A DNA stretch of 64,000 nt from Hydractinia symbiolongicarpus (GCF_029227915.1 NC_079883.1:12028001-12092000); one strand, 5' to 3'. Shown: positions 35,540-49,784, numbered from the stretch's first letter. The notes: a model not told the origin generated them from the letters alone. Translations and numbers: made by a program.

Positions 35540-36118
35540 TTTTAATGTTTTCTTACAACAATCCAACGATAAACGATGCTTGTTATCACAGTAGAAGTAT
35601 ACTAAACATTACCGTGTAAATGAGATATAATTTAAGACGGTGCGAAGTATGCGGACGTAAAAGTACCACTCCCGGGAATTGATTTGGCGCGAAAACAGAA
35701 ATGTGTGTTTCTGTACATCGTATAATGTCCGTTTTGGGTGCCGCGACTATGCGAAAGCATGTTAATTTTTATTTGTAGTACGACGCAATAGTCTGCAAGA
35801 GAAGCTGCTGGAGTTTGAGGTCTTCAGCATTACATCTAGTCTGTTAATTTGGGCTTCTTCCGCGCTCGTGTTAGGATTTTCATAAAGCGTTCTTTGGTTT
35901 GCGTTGCGTATGTCGGCCTACATCATCGACACGGCCTGTTTCCGGCTATTAGGAGCAATTCATATATTGGGCACTGCGTTTCGACTTTTTTATTAGACCA
36001 CAGTAAAAAAATTCACTCACAGAAGTCCCTTTCTTTCATGGCTACAAACACGAAGAATTCTGTCGTAAGTAAAACGAATGCGCAAGCCAAAATGACGATG
36101 GGGCGAAGTCATAAGCAT

Positions 36119-36191
36119 GGCCCTGTGGCCCAATGGATAAGGCATCTGACTACGAATCAGGGGATTCCAGGTTCGACTCCTGGCAGGGTCG
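36119..36191 (+). tRNA. tRNA-Arg (ACG), unit 7
   Basis: Identical to the copy at 1009. Confidence 0.96.
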
Positions 36192-36300
36192 CACTGTCGC
36201 ATTTCGGCTGCATGGTCTACTGTGTAACGCGCGCGCACGTTCTGGCGTAATGCGTTGATAAACGGAATGTACGCAGACATATTGGAAAGTAATATCACGC

Positions 36301-36430
36301 ACTTAGTATCGTCGCCTTTGTTAGCATTCATGTAAGTTACCATCCACTTGCTACAGTCGCTCTCCATCCTACGGCTAAATCAACAGCCGTGATTTTTACT
36401 ATGTCGCCGTCCATCCGTACGCGGTGACAG
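36301..36430 (+). ncRNA. Candidate Sm-class/spliced-leader-like RNA, unit 7
   Basis: All elements of the 1191 copy are kept. Confidence 0.35.
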
Positions 36431-36513
36431 TTGTAAGCTTTACAGTAACGTGACATGCTCCACAAGCAGTTACGGTGTGTGGACGATGCCTATCATGGCA
36501 ACGCTTGTTCTTT

Positions 36514-36698
36514 ATCGCTTCTCGGCCTAATGGCTAAGATCAAGTGTAGTATCTGTTCTTATCAGTTTAATATCTGGTAGGCCATTCTCTGAATGGTCAG
36601 TATATTAATCTGATTTTTGGCCTTGGGTCATGGAGGTGGATTCATTCACGCCGTGACCACGGGTTGCCTTGGTGTTGCACTATTACCGATGGCGGCCC
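36514..36698 (+). ncRNA. U2: U2 snRNA, unit 7
   Basis: Same as the copy at 1404. Confidence 0.95.
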
Positions 36699-36890
36699 AC
36701 ATAAGCAATAAAAGAATAATAGCAGTCCTCTTTCCGACGGCACTCTGCATAGTCTACGGCGGGAACAAAACGCGTACACTGGGGGAGAATACAGCCTATG
36801 CCCCGCGACACGGCAGTTTATAACACACTCAAGCCACAAGCATTAACAAACTTTGAAGGGTACCCTCATGCTACGGTGCAGTTCCAACTC

Positions 36891-37055
36891 ATACTTACCT
36901 GACGGGGAAGTAAAGACTGATCAATGAGGGTTTTCTTCCAGAGTGAGGCTCTTGCATTGCACTACGCTTGGGCTGACCTCTGCGATTACTGCAAACGTCA
37001 GTAACTCGACCGTACAATTTCTGGTAGTGGGGGCCTGCGTCCGCGCTCGCCCCCT
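36891..37055 (+). ncRNA. U1: U1 snRNA, unit 7
   Basis: Same as the copy at 1781. Confidence 0.95.
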
Positions 37056-37382
37056 CCTTAAGTCAAAATGAATGAGCTTAGAAAAGTTGCGCGGCCAAAT
37101 GTCGGTGGTGACTTAAACGCTAAGGTAAAACCTCGCTTGGCTGTTACGAAACGTGATTGCGATATAAGTCCTCGGAAGGCGGCGGAATTTTATTTTATTT
37201 GCCATTCCGTCAGGGTTATTGGATGATCGGCAATAGATCGAGTTTGTATGCATTTGAAAGCTCTTTTTTCTCGTACTATCACCTGAAAATGTCGTAGGAA
37301 AATGTCATAGGAAACACTTTCAACAACCGCCACGTTCCTTAATTGTTATAACAAGAAATATATCACAGCAAATGAAAATGAA

Positions 37383-37502
37383 AAGCCTACGACACCGGGA
37401 GTTCCCAGGCGGTCCCCCATCCAAGTACTATCCCGGCCCGACGATGCTTAACTTCCGTGATCAGACGAGAACGGGTGTGTTCATCGTGGTATGGCCGTAG
37501 AC
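37383..37502 (-). rRNA. 5S rRNA, unit 7
   Basis: Same as the copy at 2273. Confidence 0.98.
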
Positions 37503-37661
37503 ATTAGTAGGTGCAAATACGTGCAATTTATTTTGACGTTGTGATCAAATTTTTTTATTTAATTTCTTTGAGTTACTTAGGACAAGGCGTATGCATGGAT
37601 TATCTATTAGACTTTAAGGTTATAGTTTTGTGAAAAAAACAATGTTTTTTTAAAGATGTGT

Positions 37662-37677
37662 GGCTATAAAAATAGCC
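37662..37677 (-). terminator. H2A 3' stem-loop, unit 7
   Basis: GGCTAT-TTTT-ATAGCC, minus strand. Confidence 0.93.
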
Positions 37678-37699
37678 GTTGTTTTCTGAGTGTAGCGGT

Positions 37700-38080
37700 T
37701 TACTTCTTCTGTCCTTTGTCGTTCTTCTTTGGGAGTAAGACAGCTTGAATGTTTGGCAAAACACCACCAGCTGCAATGGTTACACCGCTCAAAAGTTTGT
37801 TTAATTCTTCATCATTACGAACAGCCAATTGTAAATGTCTTGGAATAATCCTAGCTTTTTTGTTGTCTCTTGCTGCGTTACCAGCCAACTCCAATATCTC
37901 AGCAGATAAATATTCCAAGACGGCTGCTAAGTAAACTGGTGCTCCAGATCCAATTCGGTTAGCATAGTGCCCTCTACGAAGGAATCTATGCACTCTACCG
38001 ACTGGAAATTGAAGTCCAGCTCTTGAGGATCTTGTCTTGGCTTTAGCCTTAGCTTTTCCACCTTTTCCACGTCCAGACAT
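37700..38080 (-). CDS. H2A: Histone H2A, unit 7
   Basis: Protein identical to the copy at 2590. Confidence 0.98.
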   Translation of the reverse strand: MSGRGKGGKAKAKAKTRSSRAGLQFPVGRVHRFLRRGHYANRIGSGAPVYLAAVLEYLSAEILELAGNAARDNKKARIIPRHLQLAVRNDEELNKLLSGVTIAAGGVLPNIQAVLLPKKNDKGQKK

Positions 38081-38364
38081 AACTGCGATTTGATTTGTAA
38101 GTTAATACAAAAACGTACGAATATTTAACGTAAGTGTTAACGAAATAAACTTTACTCGTTTTTTCATCATAAAAATAGGATCGAAATCATGTTTTTTTAA
38201 CCAATCATAATTAAGTATTAAACAAAAGATTTTTTTTTTAACCAATTAAATTGCGTATCGGCGTTTTCGGATCGAATTCGATCCGATTTTTTTACTTATA
38301 AACAAAAAGTTTTGACTTGCAGTTTAATGCTTATTTACAAGTTAAGTAGCAAAAATTTTTAACC

Positions 38365-38769
38365 ATGTCTGATGCAGCAGCTAAAGGAGGAAAACAGGCA
38401 CCTAAAGTAGCCAAGAAAGGTGAAAAAAGAGCCGGCAAAAAAGGAGGAAAGATTGGTGGAACTGGTGAAAAGAAACGCAAGAGAAAGAGAAAGGAAAGTT
38501 ATGCTATTTACATCTACAATGTTTTGAAACAAGTTCACCCAGATGTCGGAGTTTCAAGCAAAGCTATGAGCATCATGAACTCATTTGTCAACGACATCTT
38601 TGAGCGCATTGCTTCCGAAGCTTCGCGTTTGGCTCTTCAAAACAAAAAGTCGACCATCTCTTCTCGTGAAATTCAAACCGCAGTACGTCTTCTCTTGCCT
38701 GGAGAACTTGCAAAACACGCAGTCAGTGAAGGAACAAAAGCCGTCACAAAATACACAAGCAGCAAGTAA
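38365..38769 (+). CDS. H2B: Histone H2B, unit 7
   Basis: Protein identical to the copy at 3255. A silent C to T at 38373 (Asp3) marks this copy. Confidence 0.98.
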   Translation: MSDAAAKGGKQAPKVAKKGEKRAGKKGGKIGGTGEKKRKRKRKESYAIYIYNVLKQVHPDVGVSSKAMSIMNSFVNDIFERIASEASRLALQNKKSTISSREIQTAVRLLLPGELAKHAVSEGTKAVTKYTSSK

Positions 38770-38792
38770 ACCAACGTCTACCAAACACAAAC

Positions 38793-38808
38793 GGTCTTTT
38801 TTAAGACC
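38793..38808 (+). terminator. H2B 3' stem-loop, unit 7
   Basis: GGTCTT-TTTT-AAGACC. Confidence 0.92.
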
Positions 38809-39189
38809 ACACATCTTTAAAAAAACATTTACTTGGCGTCACTACAAGTTAACCGAAGTTAATAAAACTTCTAAATAATGTGCTTAAGAACACTAGCCTA
38901 CATTTAAAATACTTCCCCATGTGTGTGTGGATTAGCTTCACTTTTCATACGTATTATTAGCTGTACTTGCAGAAAAGACAAGTACATTGATCCATGTTAT
39001 TGCTTACATTTAACTTAACCCAGCTTTTCACGGAAACACTCCCAGGCAAATTAACCCTACAAAGTATTTCTAAATTTTTTTTGTGTCATATATGACATAG
39101 TATCGTATAGCAATAAATGTAACTGTGACAAGACTTTACACATTGTGTAATTTGGAAGCGTGCACAAAGTAATGTTTTAAAAGATTTGT

Positions 39190-39205
39190 GGCTATAAAAA
39201 TAGCC
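39190..39205 (-). terminator. H4 3' stem-loop, unit 7
   Basis: GGCTAT-TTTT-ATAGCC, minus strand. Confidence 0.93.
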
Positions 39206-39229
39206 GTTTTTGTTGAGCAATGACAACGC

Positions 39230-39586
<357 letters not shown>

Positions 39587-40064
39587 TTAACAGAATTCAG
39601 ACAGCTTTAAAAAGAGGCCATAAAATTACCTACTGCTCGTGGAAACACCCTAATTAACCAATAGAGTTGCGTCATTACAAAATGTTCCGAACATTTTGTA
39701 CATTTTTTTAAGTAAAACTGTAGTTTTTTTAAAAATTCGTGGTCTTAATGTTTCAGTAAGGCAATAAATTTGGCATCGTTGGAATTCGCCAAACCTTCTG
39801 CTACTTACTAAAAAAAAAAAAAGTCAAAAGCTTTTGTGTATCAGAAGATACAGCCGTTTTCCCGTAGCCAAAAAACACAGATTTTATAAAAATGTTAAAG
39901 TAATGAGCGTAATGTCATTATGCAGCCAATCAGAAATTACTTTCTTAGCACCAATCAAATGGTTTGTTTTGAACCTTAGCTGTCAATCAATATGAGAAAT
40001 AAAACTTTGGCGCGATAGTGCATTTTAGACCGTCTTGTGTATCCGTACTACATCGACTTCTTAA

Positions 40065-40478
<414 letters not shown>

Positions 40479-40499
40479 GCATCTTACCAAACAAAAAAC

Positions 40500-40515
40500 G
40501 GCTATTTTTATAGCC
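40500..40515 (+). terminator. H3 3' stem-loop, unit 7
   Basis: GGCTAT-TTTT-ATAGCC. Confidence 0.93.
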
Positions 40516-40791
40516 ACACATCCATAAAAAATATTACGGCTAGCTTTTTATATCAAACTTTGTCCTGCTTTCTGTTTAAATTTTATGCTACATAAAAATT
40601 TTATGCTACATAAAGTTTGACAATGTTAAAAATATGAAGGGCAAGAAAAGTAAAAGCAAGAAAATAAGAAATTTAAAAACGAAAATACTTAAACTTAGGG
40701 AATCTAATCTTAAATTTACTCTTTTTTAACTGTTTAAGTGACTTAAACAAGTTTAACTTTGTACCAAGATAATGTTTTTTTGTAAATGTGT

Positions 40792-40807
40792 GGCTATAAA
40801 AATAGCC
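40792..40807 (-). terminator. H1 3' stem-loop, unit 8
   Basis: GGCTAT-TTTT-ATAGCC, minus strand. Confidence 0.93.
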
Positions 40808-40839
40808 GTTTGTTAATGTAATAGCCAGATACACACAAA

Positions 40840-41391
40840 TTATTTTTTTGCGGTCTTCTTTGCTGCCTTTTTGGGAGTCTTTTTGACCTTCTTTGCTGCA
40901 GGTTTTTTAGCAACAGGCTTCTTTGTGGGTTTCTTAGCTGCTGGTTTCTTAGCCGAGGCTTTCTTTGTGGCAGGCTTCTTTGCTGCTTTCTTTGGCGTGC
41001 TCTTCTTTGCTGGCTTCTTTTTTGGTGTACTTTTCTTTGCAGTAGGCTTCTTTGCCGTTGGCTTTTTTGCTGCGGCCTTTTTCTTAGGTTTTTCTTTTTT
41101 TACCTGACCTAGCTTGAATGATCCAGAAGCACCAGTGCCTTTAGTTTGAATCAAATCGCCTGATGTTACTCCTCGTTTAAGAGCCATTTTCAGATGATGA
41201 TCTGAGTTTTCAGCAACTTTGTAATTTGCATGAATATATTTTGTAATAGCTTGGCGAGATGAACCACCGCGTTCCTTTAGGGTAGCGATAGCAGCCTTGA
41301 TCATGTCCACATATTTAGGGTGATCAGCTGTTTTCTTTGCAGCAGGTTTCTTCTTGGGTGCGATTTTCTTTGGAGAAGCTGCTTCACTCAT
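40840..41391 (-). CDS. H1: Linker histone H1, unit 8
   Basis: Protein identical to the copy at 5730, with a silent lysine-codon change at 41332. Confidence 0.97.
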   Translation of the reverse strand: MSEAASPKKIAPKKKPAAKKTADHPKYVDMIKAAIATLKERGGSSRQAITKYIHANYKVAENSDHHLKMALKRGVTSGDLIQTKGTGASGSFKLGQVKKEKPKKKAAAKKPTAKKPTAKKSTPKKKPAKKSTPKKAAKKPATKKASAKKPAAKKPTKKPVAKKPAAKKVKKTPKKAAKKTAKK

Positions 41392-41970
41392 TTTTAATGT
41401 TTTCTTACAACAATCCAACGATAAACGATGCTTGTTATCACAGTAGAAGTATACTAAACATTACCGTGTAAATGAGATATAATTTAAGACGGTGCGAAGT
41501 ATGCGGACGTAAAAGTACCACTCCCGGGAATTGATTTGGCGCGAAAACAGAAATGTGTGTTTCTGTACATCGTATAATGTCCGTTTTGGGTGCCGCGACT
41601 ATGCGAAAGCATGTTAATTTTTATTTGTAGTACGACGCAATAGTCTGCAAGAGAAGCTGCTGGAGTTTGAGGTCTTCAGCATTACATCTAGTCTGTTAAT
41701 TTGGGCTTCTTCCGCGCTCGTGTTAGGATTTTCATAAAGCGTTCTTTGGTTTGCGTTGCGTATGTCGGCCTACATCATCGACACGGCCTGTTTCCGGCTA
41801 TTAGGAGCAATTCATATATTGGGCACTGCGTTTCGACTTTTTTATTAGACCACAGTAAAAAAATTCACTCACAGAAGTCCCTTTCTTTCATGGCTACAAA
41901 CACGAAGAATTCTGTCGTAAGTAAAACGAATGCGCAAGCCAAAATGACGATGGGGCGAAGTCATAAGCAT

Positions 41971-42043
41971 GGCCCTGTGGCCCAATGGATAAGGCATCTG
42001 ACTACGAATCAGGGGATTCCAGGTTCGACTCCTGGCAGGGTCG
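41971..42043 (+). tRNA. tRNA-Arg (ACG), unit 8
   Basis: Identical to the copy at 1009. Confidence 0.96.
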
Positions 42044-42152
42044 CACTGTCGCATTTCGGCTGCATGGTCTACTGTGTAACGCGCGCGCACGTTCTGGCGT
42101 AATGCGTTGATAAACGGAATGTACGCAGACATATTGGAAAGTAATATCACGC

Positions 42153-42282
42153 ACTTAGTATCGTCGCCTTTGTTAGCATTCATGTAAGTTACCATCCACT
42201 TGCTACAGTCGCTCTCCATCCTACGGCTAAATCAACAGCCGTGATTTTTACTATGTCGCCGTCCATCCGTACGCGGTGACAG
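42153..42282 (+). ncRNA. Candidate Sm-class/spliced-leader-like RNA, unit 8
   Basis: All elements of the 1191 copy are kept. Confidence 0.35.
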
Positions 42283-42365
42283 TTGTAAGCTTTACAGTAA
42301 CGTGACATGCTCCACAAGCAGTTACGGTGTGTGGACGATGCCTATCATGGCAACGCTTGTTCTTT

Positions 42366-42550
42366 ATCGCTTCTCGGCCTAATGGCTAAGATCAAGTGTA
42401 GTATCTGTTCTTATCAGTTTAATATCTGGTAGGCCATTCTCTGAATGGTCAGTATATTAATCTGATTTTTGGCCTTGGGTCATGGAGGTGGATTCATTCA
42501 CGCCGTGACCACGGGTTGCCTTGGTGTTGCACTATTACCGATGGCGGCCC
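42366..42550 (+). ncRNA. U2: U2 snRNA, unit 8
   Basis: Same as the copy at 1404. Confidence 0.95.
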
Positions 42551-42742
42551 ACATAAGCAATAAAAGAATAATAGCAGTCCTCTTTCCGACGGCACTCTGC
42601 ATAGTCTACGGCGGGAACAAAACGCGTACACTGGGGGAGAATACAGCCTATGCCCCGCGACACGGCAGTTTATAACACACTCAAGCCACAAGCATTAACA
42701 AACTTTGAAGGGTACCCTCATGCTACGGTGCAGTTCCAACTC

Positions 42743-42907
42743 ATACTTACCTGACGGGGAAGTAAAGACTGATCAATGAGGGTTTTCTTCCAGAGTGAGG
42801 CTCTTGCATTGCACTACGCTTGGGCTGACCTCTGCGATTACTGCAAACGTCAGTAACTCGACCGTACAATTTCTGGTAGTGGGGGCCTGCGTCCGCGCTC
42901 GCCCCCT
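42743..42907 (+). ncRNA. U1: U1 snRNA, unit 8
   Basis: Same as the copy at 1781. Confidence 0.95.
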
Positions 42908-43234
42908 CCTTAAGTCAAAATGAATGAGCTTAGAAAAGTTGCGCGGCCAAATGTCGGTGGTGACTTAAACGCTAAGGTAAAACCTCGCTTGGCTGTTACG
43001 AAACGTGATTGCGATATAAGTCCTCGGAAGGCGGCGGAATTTTATTTTATTTGCCATTCCGTCAGGGTTATTGGATGATCGGCAATAGATCGAGTTTGTA
43101 TGCATTTGAAAGCTCTTTTTTCTCGTACTATCACCTGAAAATGTCGTAGGAAAATGTCATAGGAAACACTTTCAACAACCGCCACGTTCCTTAATTGTTA
43201 TAACAAGAAATATATCACAGCAAATGAAAATGAA

Positions 43235-43354
43235 AAGCCTACGACACCGGGAGTTCCCAGGCGGTCCCCCATCCAAGTACTATCCCGGCCCGACGATGCT
43301 TAACTTCCGTGATCAGACGAGAACGGGTGTGTTCATCGTGGTATGGCCGTAGAC
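43235..43354 (-). rRNA. 5S rRNA, unit 8
   Basis: Same as the copy at 2273. A T to G change at 43364 lies 10 bp before the 5' end and could touch an upstream control element. Confidence 0.98.
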
Positions 43355-43513
43355 ATTAGTAGGGGCAAATACGTGCAATTTATTTTGACGTTGTGATCAA
43401 ATTTTTTTATTTAATTTCTTTGAGTTACTTAGGACAAGGCGTATGCATGGATTATCTATTAGACTTTAAGGTTATAGTTTTGTGAAAAAAACAATGTTTT
43501 TTTAAAGATGTGT

Positions 43514-43529
43514 GGCTATAAAAATAGCC
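43514..43529 (-). terminator. H2A 3' stem-loop, unit 8
   Basis: GGCTAT-TTTT-ATAGCC, minus strand. Confidence 0.93.
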
Positions 43530-43551
43530 GTTGTTTTCTGAGTGTAGCGGT

Positions 43552-43932
43552 TTACTTCTTCTGTCCTTTGTCGTTCTTCTTTGGGAGTAAGACAGCTTGA
43601 ATGTTTGGCAAAACACCACCAGCTGCAATGGTTACACCGCTCAAAAGTTTGTTTAATTCTTCATCATTACGAACAGCCAATTGTAAATGTCTTGGAATAA
43701 TCCTAGCTTTTTTGTTGTCTCTTGCTGCGTTACCAGCCAACTCCAATATCTCAGCAGATAAATATTCCAAGACGGCTGCTAAGTAAACTGGTGCTCCAGA
43801 TCCAATTCGGTTAGCATAGTGCCCTCTACGAAGGAATCTATGCACTCTACCGACTGGAAATTGAAGTCCAGCTCTTGAGGATCTTGTCTTGGCTTTAGCC
43901 TTAGCTTTTCCACCTTTTCCACGTCCAGACAT
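43552..43932 (-). CDS. H2A: Histone H2A, unit 8
   Basis: Protein identical to the copy at 2590. Confidence 0.98.
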   Translation of the reverse strand: MSGRGKGGKAKAKAKTRSSRAGLQFPVGRVHRFLRRGHYANRIGSGAPVYLAAVLEYLSAEILELAGNAARDNKKARIIPRHLQLAVRNDEELNKLLSGVTIAAGGVLPNIQAVLLPKKNDKGQKK

Positions 43933-44216
43933 AACTGCGATTTGATTTGTAAGTTAATACAAAAACGTACGAATATTTAACGTAAGTGTTAACGAAATAA
44001 ACTTTACTCGTTTTTTCATCATAAAAATAGGATCGAAATCATGTTTTTTTAACCAATCATAATTAAGTATTAAACAAAAGATTTTTTTTTTAACCAATTA
44101 AATTGCGTATCGGCGTTTTCGGATCGAATTCGATCCGATTTTTTTACTTATAAACAAAAAGTTTTGACTTGCAGTTTAATGCTTATTTACAAGTTAAGTA
44201 GCAAAAATTTTTAACC

Positions 44217-44621
44217 ATGTCTGACGCAGCAGCTAAAGGAGGAAAACAGGCACCTAAAGTAGCCAAGAAAGGTGAAAAAAGAGCCGGCAAAAAAGGAGGA
44301 AAGATTGGTGGAACTGGTGAAAAGAAACGCAAGAGAAAGAGAAAGGAAAGTTATGCTATTTACATCTACAATGTTTTGAAACAAGTTCACCCAGATGTCG
44401 GAGTTTCAAGCAAAGCTATGAGCATCATGAACTCATTTGTCAACGACATCTTTGAGCGCATTGCTTCCGAAGCTTCGCGTTTGGCTCTTCAAAACAAAAA
44501 GTCGACCATCTCTTCTCGTGAAATTCAAACCGCAGTACGTCTTCTCTTGCCTGGAGAACTTGCAAAACACGCAGTCAGTGAAGGAACAAAAGCCGTCACA
44601 AAATACACAAGCAGCAAGTAA
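44217..44621 (+). CDS. H2B: Histone H2B, unit 8
   Basis: Protein identical to the copy at 3255. Confidence 0.98.
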   Translation: MSDAAAKGGKQAPKVAKKGEKRAGKKGGKIGGTGEKKRKRKRKESYAIYIYNVLKQVHPDVGVSSKAMSIMNSFVNDIFERIASEASRLALQNKKSTISSREIQTAVRLLLPGELAKHAVSEGTKAVTKYTSSK

Positions 44622-44644
44622 ACCAACGTCTACCAAACACAAAC

Positions 44645-44660
44645 GGTCTTTTTTAAGACC
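44645..44660 (+). terminator. H2B 3' stem-loop, unit 8
   Basis: GGTCTT-TTTT-AAGACC. Confidence 0.92.
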
Positions 44661-45041
44661 ACACATCTTTAAAAAAACATTTACTTGGCGTCACTACAAG
44701 TTAACCGAAGTTAATAAAACTTCTAAATAATGTGCTTAAGAACACTAGCCTACATTTAAAATACTTCCCCATGTGTGTGTGGATTAGCTTCACTTTTCAT
44801 ACGTATTATTAGCTGTACTTGCAGAAAAGACAAGTACATTGATCCATGTTATTGCTTACATTTAACTTAACCCAGCTTTTCACGGAAACACTCCCAGGCA
44901 AATTAACCCTACAAAGTATTTCTAAATTTTTTTTGTGTCATATATGACATAGTATCGTATAGCAATAAATGTAACTGTGACAAGACTTTACACATTGTGT
45001 AATTTGGAAGCGTGCACAAAGTAATGTTTTAAAAGATTTGT

Positions 45042-45057
45042 GGCTATAAAAATAGCC
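45042..45057 (-). terminator. H4 3' stem-loop, unit 8
   Basis: GGCTAT-TTTT-ATAGCC, minus strand. Confidence 0.93.
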
Positions 45058-45081
45058 GTTTTTGTTGAGCAATGACAACGC

Positions 45082-45438
<357 letters not shown>

Positions 45439-45916
45439 TTAACAGAATTCAGACAGCTTTAAAAAGAGGCCATAAAATTACCTACTGCTCGTGGAAACAC
45501 CCTAATTAACCAATAGAGTTGCGTCATTACAAAATGTTCCGAACATTTTGTACATTTTTTTAAGTAAAACTGTAGTTTTTTTAAAAATTCGTGGTCTTAA
45601 TGTTTCAGTAAGGCAATAAATTTGGCATCGTTGGAATTCGCCAAACCTTCTGCTACTTACTAAAAAAAAAAAAAGTCAAAAGCTTTTGTGTATCAGAAGA
45701 TACAGCCGTTTTCCCGTAGCCAAAAAACACAGATTTTATAAAAATGTTAAAGTAATGAGCGTAATGTCATTATGCAGCCAATCAGAAATTACTTTCTTAG
45801 CACCAATCAAATGGTTTGTTTTGAACCTTAGCTGTCAATCAATATGAGAAATAAAACTTTGGCGCGATAGTGCATTTTAGACCGTCTTGTGTATCCGTAC
45901 TACATCGACTTCTTAA

Positions 45917-46330
<414 letters not shown>

Positions 46331-46351
46331 GCATCTTACCAAACAAAAAAC

Positions 46352-46367
46352 GGCTATTTTTATAGCC
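46352..46367 (+). terminator. H3 3' stem-loop, unit 8
   Basis: GGCTAT-TTTT-ATAGCC. Confidence 0.93.
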
Positions 46368-46643
46368 ACACATCCATAAAAAATATTACGGCTAGCTTTT
46401 TATATCAAACTTTGTCCTGCTTTCTGTTTAAATTTTATGCTACATAAAAATTTTATGCTACATAAAGTTTGACAATGTTAAAAATATGAAGGGCAAGAAA
46501 AGTAAAAGCAAGAAAATAAGAAATTTAAAAACGAAAATACTTAAACTTAGGGAATCTAATCTTAAATTTACTCTTTTTTAACTGTTTAAGTGACTTAAAC
46601 AAGTTTAACTTTGTACCAAGATAATGTTTTTTTGTAAATGTGT

Positions 46644-46659
46644 GGCTATAAAAATAGCC
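46644..46659 (-). terminator. H1 3' stem-loop, unit 9
   Basis: GGCTAT-TTTT-ATAGCC, minus strand. Confidence 0.93.
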
Positions 46660-46691
46660 GTTTGTTAATGTAATAGCCAGATACACACAAA

Positions 46692-47243
46692 TTATTTTTT
46701 TGCGGTCTTCTTTGCTGCCTTTTTGGGAGTCTTTTTGACCTTCTTTGCTGCAGGTTTTTTAGCAACAGGCTTCTTTGTGGGTTTCTTAGCTGCTGGTTTC
46801 TTAGCCGAGGCTTTCTTTGTGGCAGGCTTCTTTGCTGCTTTCTTTGGCGTGCTCTTCTTTGCTGGCTTCTTTTTTGGTGTACTTTTCTTTGCAGTAGGCT
46901 TCTTTGCCGTTGGCTTTTTTGCTGCGGCCTTTTTCTTAGGTTTTTCTTTTTTTACCTGACCTAGCTTGAATGATCCAGAAGCACCAGTGCCTTTAGTTTG
47001 AATCAAATCGCCTGATGTTACTCCTCGTTTAAGAGCCATTTTCAGATGATGATCTGAGTTTTCAGCAACTTTGTAATTTGCATGAATATATTTTGTAATA
47101 GCTTGGCGAGATGAACCACCGCGTTCCTTTAGGGTAGCGATAGCAGCCTTGATCATGTCCACATATTTAGGGTGATCAGCTGTCTTCTTTGCAGCAGGTT
47201 TCTTCTTGGGTGCGATTTTCTTTGGAGAAGCTGCTTCACTCAT
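46692..47243 (-). CDS. H1: Linker histone H1, unit 9
   Basis: Protein identical to the copy at 5730. Confidence 0.97.
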   Translation of the reverse strand: MSEAASPKKIAPKKKPAAKKTADHPKYVDMIKAAIATLKERGGSSRQAITKYIHANYKVAENSDHHLKMALKRGVTSGDLIQTKGTGASGSFKLGQVKKEKPKKKAAAKKPTAKKPTAKKSTPKKKPAKKSTPKKAAKKPATKKASAKKPAAKKPTKKPVAKKPAAKKVKKTPKKAAKKTAKK

Positions 47244-47822
47244 TTTTAATGTTTTCTTACAACAATCCAACGATAAACGATGCTTGTTATCACAGTAGAA
47301 GTATACTAAACATTACCGTGTAAATGAGATATAATTTAAGACGGTGCGAAGTATGCGGACGTAAAAGTACCACTCCCGGGAATTGATTTGGCGCGAAAAC
47401 AGAAATGTGTGTTTCTGTACATCGTATAATGTCCGTTTTGGGTGCCGCGACTATGCGAAAGCATGTTAATTTTTATTTGTAGTACGACGCAATAGTCTGC
47501 AAGAGAAGCTGCTGGAGTTTGAGGTCTTCAGCATTACATCTAGTCTGTTAATTTGGGCTTCTTCCGCGCTCGTGTTAGGATTTTCATAAAGCGTTCTTTG
47601 GTTTGCGTTGCGTATGTCGGCCTACATCATCGACACGGCCTGTTTCCGGCTATTAGGAGCAATTCATATATTGGGCACTGCGTTTCGACTTTTTTATTAG
47701 ACCACAGTAAAAAAATTCACTCACAGAAGTCCCTTTCTTTCATGGCTACAAACACGAAGAATTCTGTCGTAAGTAAAACGAATGCGCAAGCCAAAATGAC
47801 GATGGGGCGAAGTCATAAGCAT

Positions 47823-47895
47823 GGCCCTGTGGCCCAATGGATAAGGCATCTGACTACGAATCAGGGGATTCCAGGTTCGACTCCTGGCAGGGTCG
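47823..47895 (+). tRNA. tRNA-Arg (ACG), unit 9
   Basis: Identical to the copy at 1009. Confidence 0.96.
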
Positions 47896-48004
47896 CACTG
47901 TCGCATTTCGGCTGCATGGTCTACTGTGTAACGCGCGCGCACGTTCTGGCGTAATGCGTTGATAAACGGAATGTACGCAGACATATTGGAAAGTAATATC
48001 ACGC

Positions 48005-48134
48005 ACTTAGTATCGTCGCCTTTGTTAGCATTCATGTAAGTTACCATCCACTTGCTACAGTCGCTCTCCATCCTACGGCTAAATCAACAGCCGTGATTTT
48101 TACTATGTCGCCGTCCATCCGTACGCGGTGACAG
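48005..48134 (+). ncRNA. Candidate Sm-class/spliced-leader-like RNA, unit 9
   Basis: All elements of the 1191 copy are kept. Confidence 0.35.
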
Positions 48135-48217
48135 TTGTAAGCTTTACAGTAACGTGACATGCTCCACAAGCAGTTACGGTGTGTGGACGATGCCTATCAT
48201 GGCAACGCTTGTTCTTT

Positions 48218-48402
48218 ATCGCTTCTCGGCCTAATGGCTAAGATCAAGTGTAGTATCTGTTCTTATCAGTTTAATATCTGGTAGGCCATTCTCTGAATGG
48301 TAAGTATATTAATCTGATTTTTGGCCTTGGGTCATGGAGGTGGATTCATTCACGCCGTGACCACGGGTTGCCTTGGTGTTGCACTATTACCGATGGCGGC
48401 CC
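48218..48402 (+). ncRNA. U2: U2 snRNA, unit 9 (nt 85 variant)
   Basis: As at 1404, with A at 48302 (nt 85), the variant shared with units 4 and 10. Confidence 0.94.
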
Positions 48403-48594
48403 ACATAAGCAATAAAAGAATAATAGCAGTCCTCTTTCCGACGGCACTCTGCATAGTCTACGGCGGGAACAAAACGCGTACACTGGGGGAGAATACAGCC
48501 TATGCCCCGCGACACGGCAGTTTATAACACACTCAAGCCACAAGCATTAACAAACTTTGAAGGGTACCCTCATGCTACGGTGCAGTTCCAACTC

Positions 48595-48759
48595 ATACTT
48601 ACCTGACGGGGAAGTAAAGACTGATCAATGAGGGTTTTCTTCCAGAGTGAGGCTCTTGCATTGCACTACGCTTGGGCTGACCTCTGCGATTACTGCAAAC
48701 GTCAGTAACTCGACCGTACAATTTCTGGTAGTGGGGGCCTGCGTCCGCGCTCGCCCCCT
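48595..48759 (+). ncRNA. U1: U1 snRNA, unit 9
   Basis: Same as the copy at 1781. Confidence 0.95.
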
Positions 48760-49086
48760 CCTTAAGTCAAAATGAATGAGCTTAGAAAAGTTGCGCGGCC
48801 AAATGTCGGTGGTGACTTAAACGCTAAGGTAAAACCTCGCTTGGCTGTTACGAAACGTGATTGCGATATAAGTCCTCGGAAGGCGGCGGAATTTTATTTT
48901 ATTTGCCATTCCGTCAGGGTTATTGGATGATCGGCAATAGATCGAGCTTGTATGCATTTGAAAGCTCTTTTTTCTCGCACTATCACCTGAAAATGTCGTA
49001 GGAAAATGTCATAGGAAACACTTTCAACAACCGCCACGTTCCTTAATTGTTATAACAAGAAATATATCACAGCAAATGAAAATGAA

Positions 49087-49206
49087 AAGCCTACGACACC
49101 GGGAGTTCCCAGGCGGTCCCCCATCCAAGTACTATCCCGGCCCGACGATGCTTAACTTCCGTGATCAGACGAGAACGGGTGTGTTCATCGTGGTATGGCC
49201 GTAGAC
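49087..49206 (-). rRNA. 5S rRNA, unit 9
   Basis: Same as the copy at 2273. Confidence 0.98.
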
Positions 49207-49365
49207 ATTAGTAGGTGCAAATACGTGCAATTTATTTTGACGTTGTGATCAAATTTTTTTATTTAATTTCTTTGAGTTACTTAGGACAAGGCGTATGCAT
49301 GGATTATCTATTAGACTTTAAGGTTATAGTTTTGTGAAAAAAACAATGTTTTTTTAAAGATGTGT

Positions 49366-49381
49366 GGCTATAAAAATAGCC
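49366..49381 (-). terminator. H2A 3' stem-loop, unit 9
   Basis: GGCTAT-TTTT-ATAGCC, minus strand. Confidence 0.93.
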
Positions 49382-49403
49382 GTTGTTTTCTGAGTGTAGC
49401 GGT

Positions 49404-49784
49404 TTACTTCTTCTGTCCTTTGTCGTTCTTCTTTGGGAGTAAGACAGCTTGAATGTTTGGCAAAACACCACCAGCTGCAATGGTTACACCGCTCAAAAGT
49501 TTGTTTAATTCTTCATCATTACGAACAGCCAATTGTAAATGTCTTGGAATAATCCTAGCTTTTTTGTTGTCTCTTGCTGCGTTACCAGCCAACTCCAATA
49601 TCTCAGCAGATAAATATTCCAAGACGGCTGCTAAGTAAACTGGTGCTCCAGATCCAATTCGGTTAGCATAGTGCCCTCTACGAAGGAATCTATGCACTCT
49701 ACCGACTGGAAATTGAAGTCCAGCTCTTGAGGATCTTGTCTTGGCTTTAGCCTTAGCTTTTCCACCTTTTCCACGTCCAGACAT
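49404..49784 (-). CDS. H2A: Histone H2A, unit 9
   Basis: Protein identical to the copy at 2590. Confidence 0.98.
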   Translation of the reverse strand: MSGRGKGGKAKAKAKTRSSRAGLQFPVGRVHRFLRRGHYANRIGSGAPVYLAAVLEYLSAEILELAGNAARDNKKARIIPRHLQLAVRNDEELNKLLSGVTIAAGGVLPNIQAVLLPKKNDKGQKK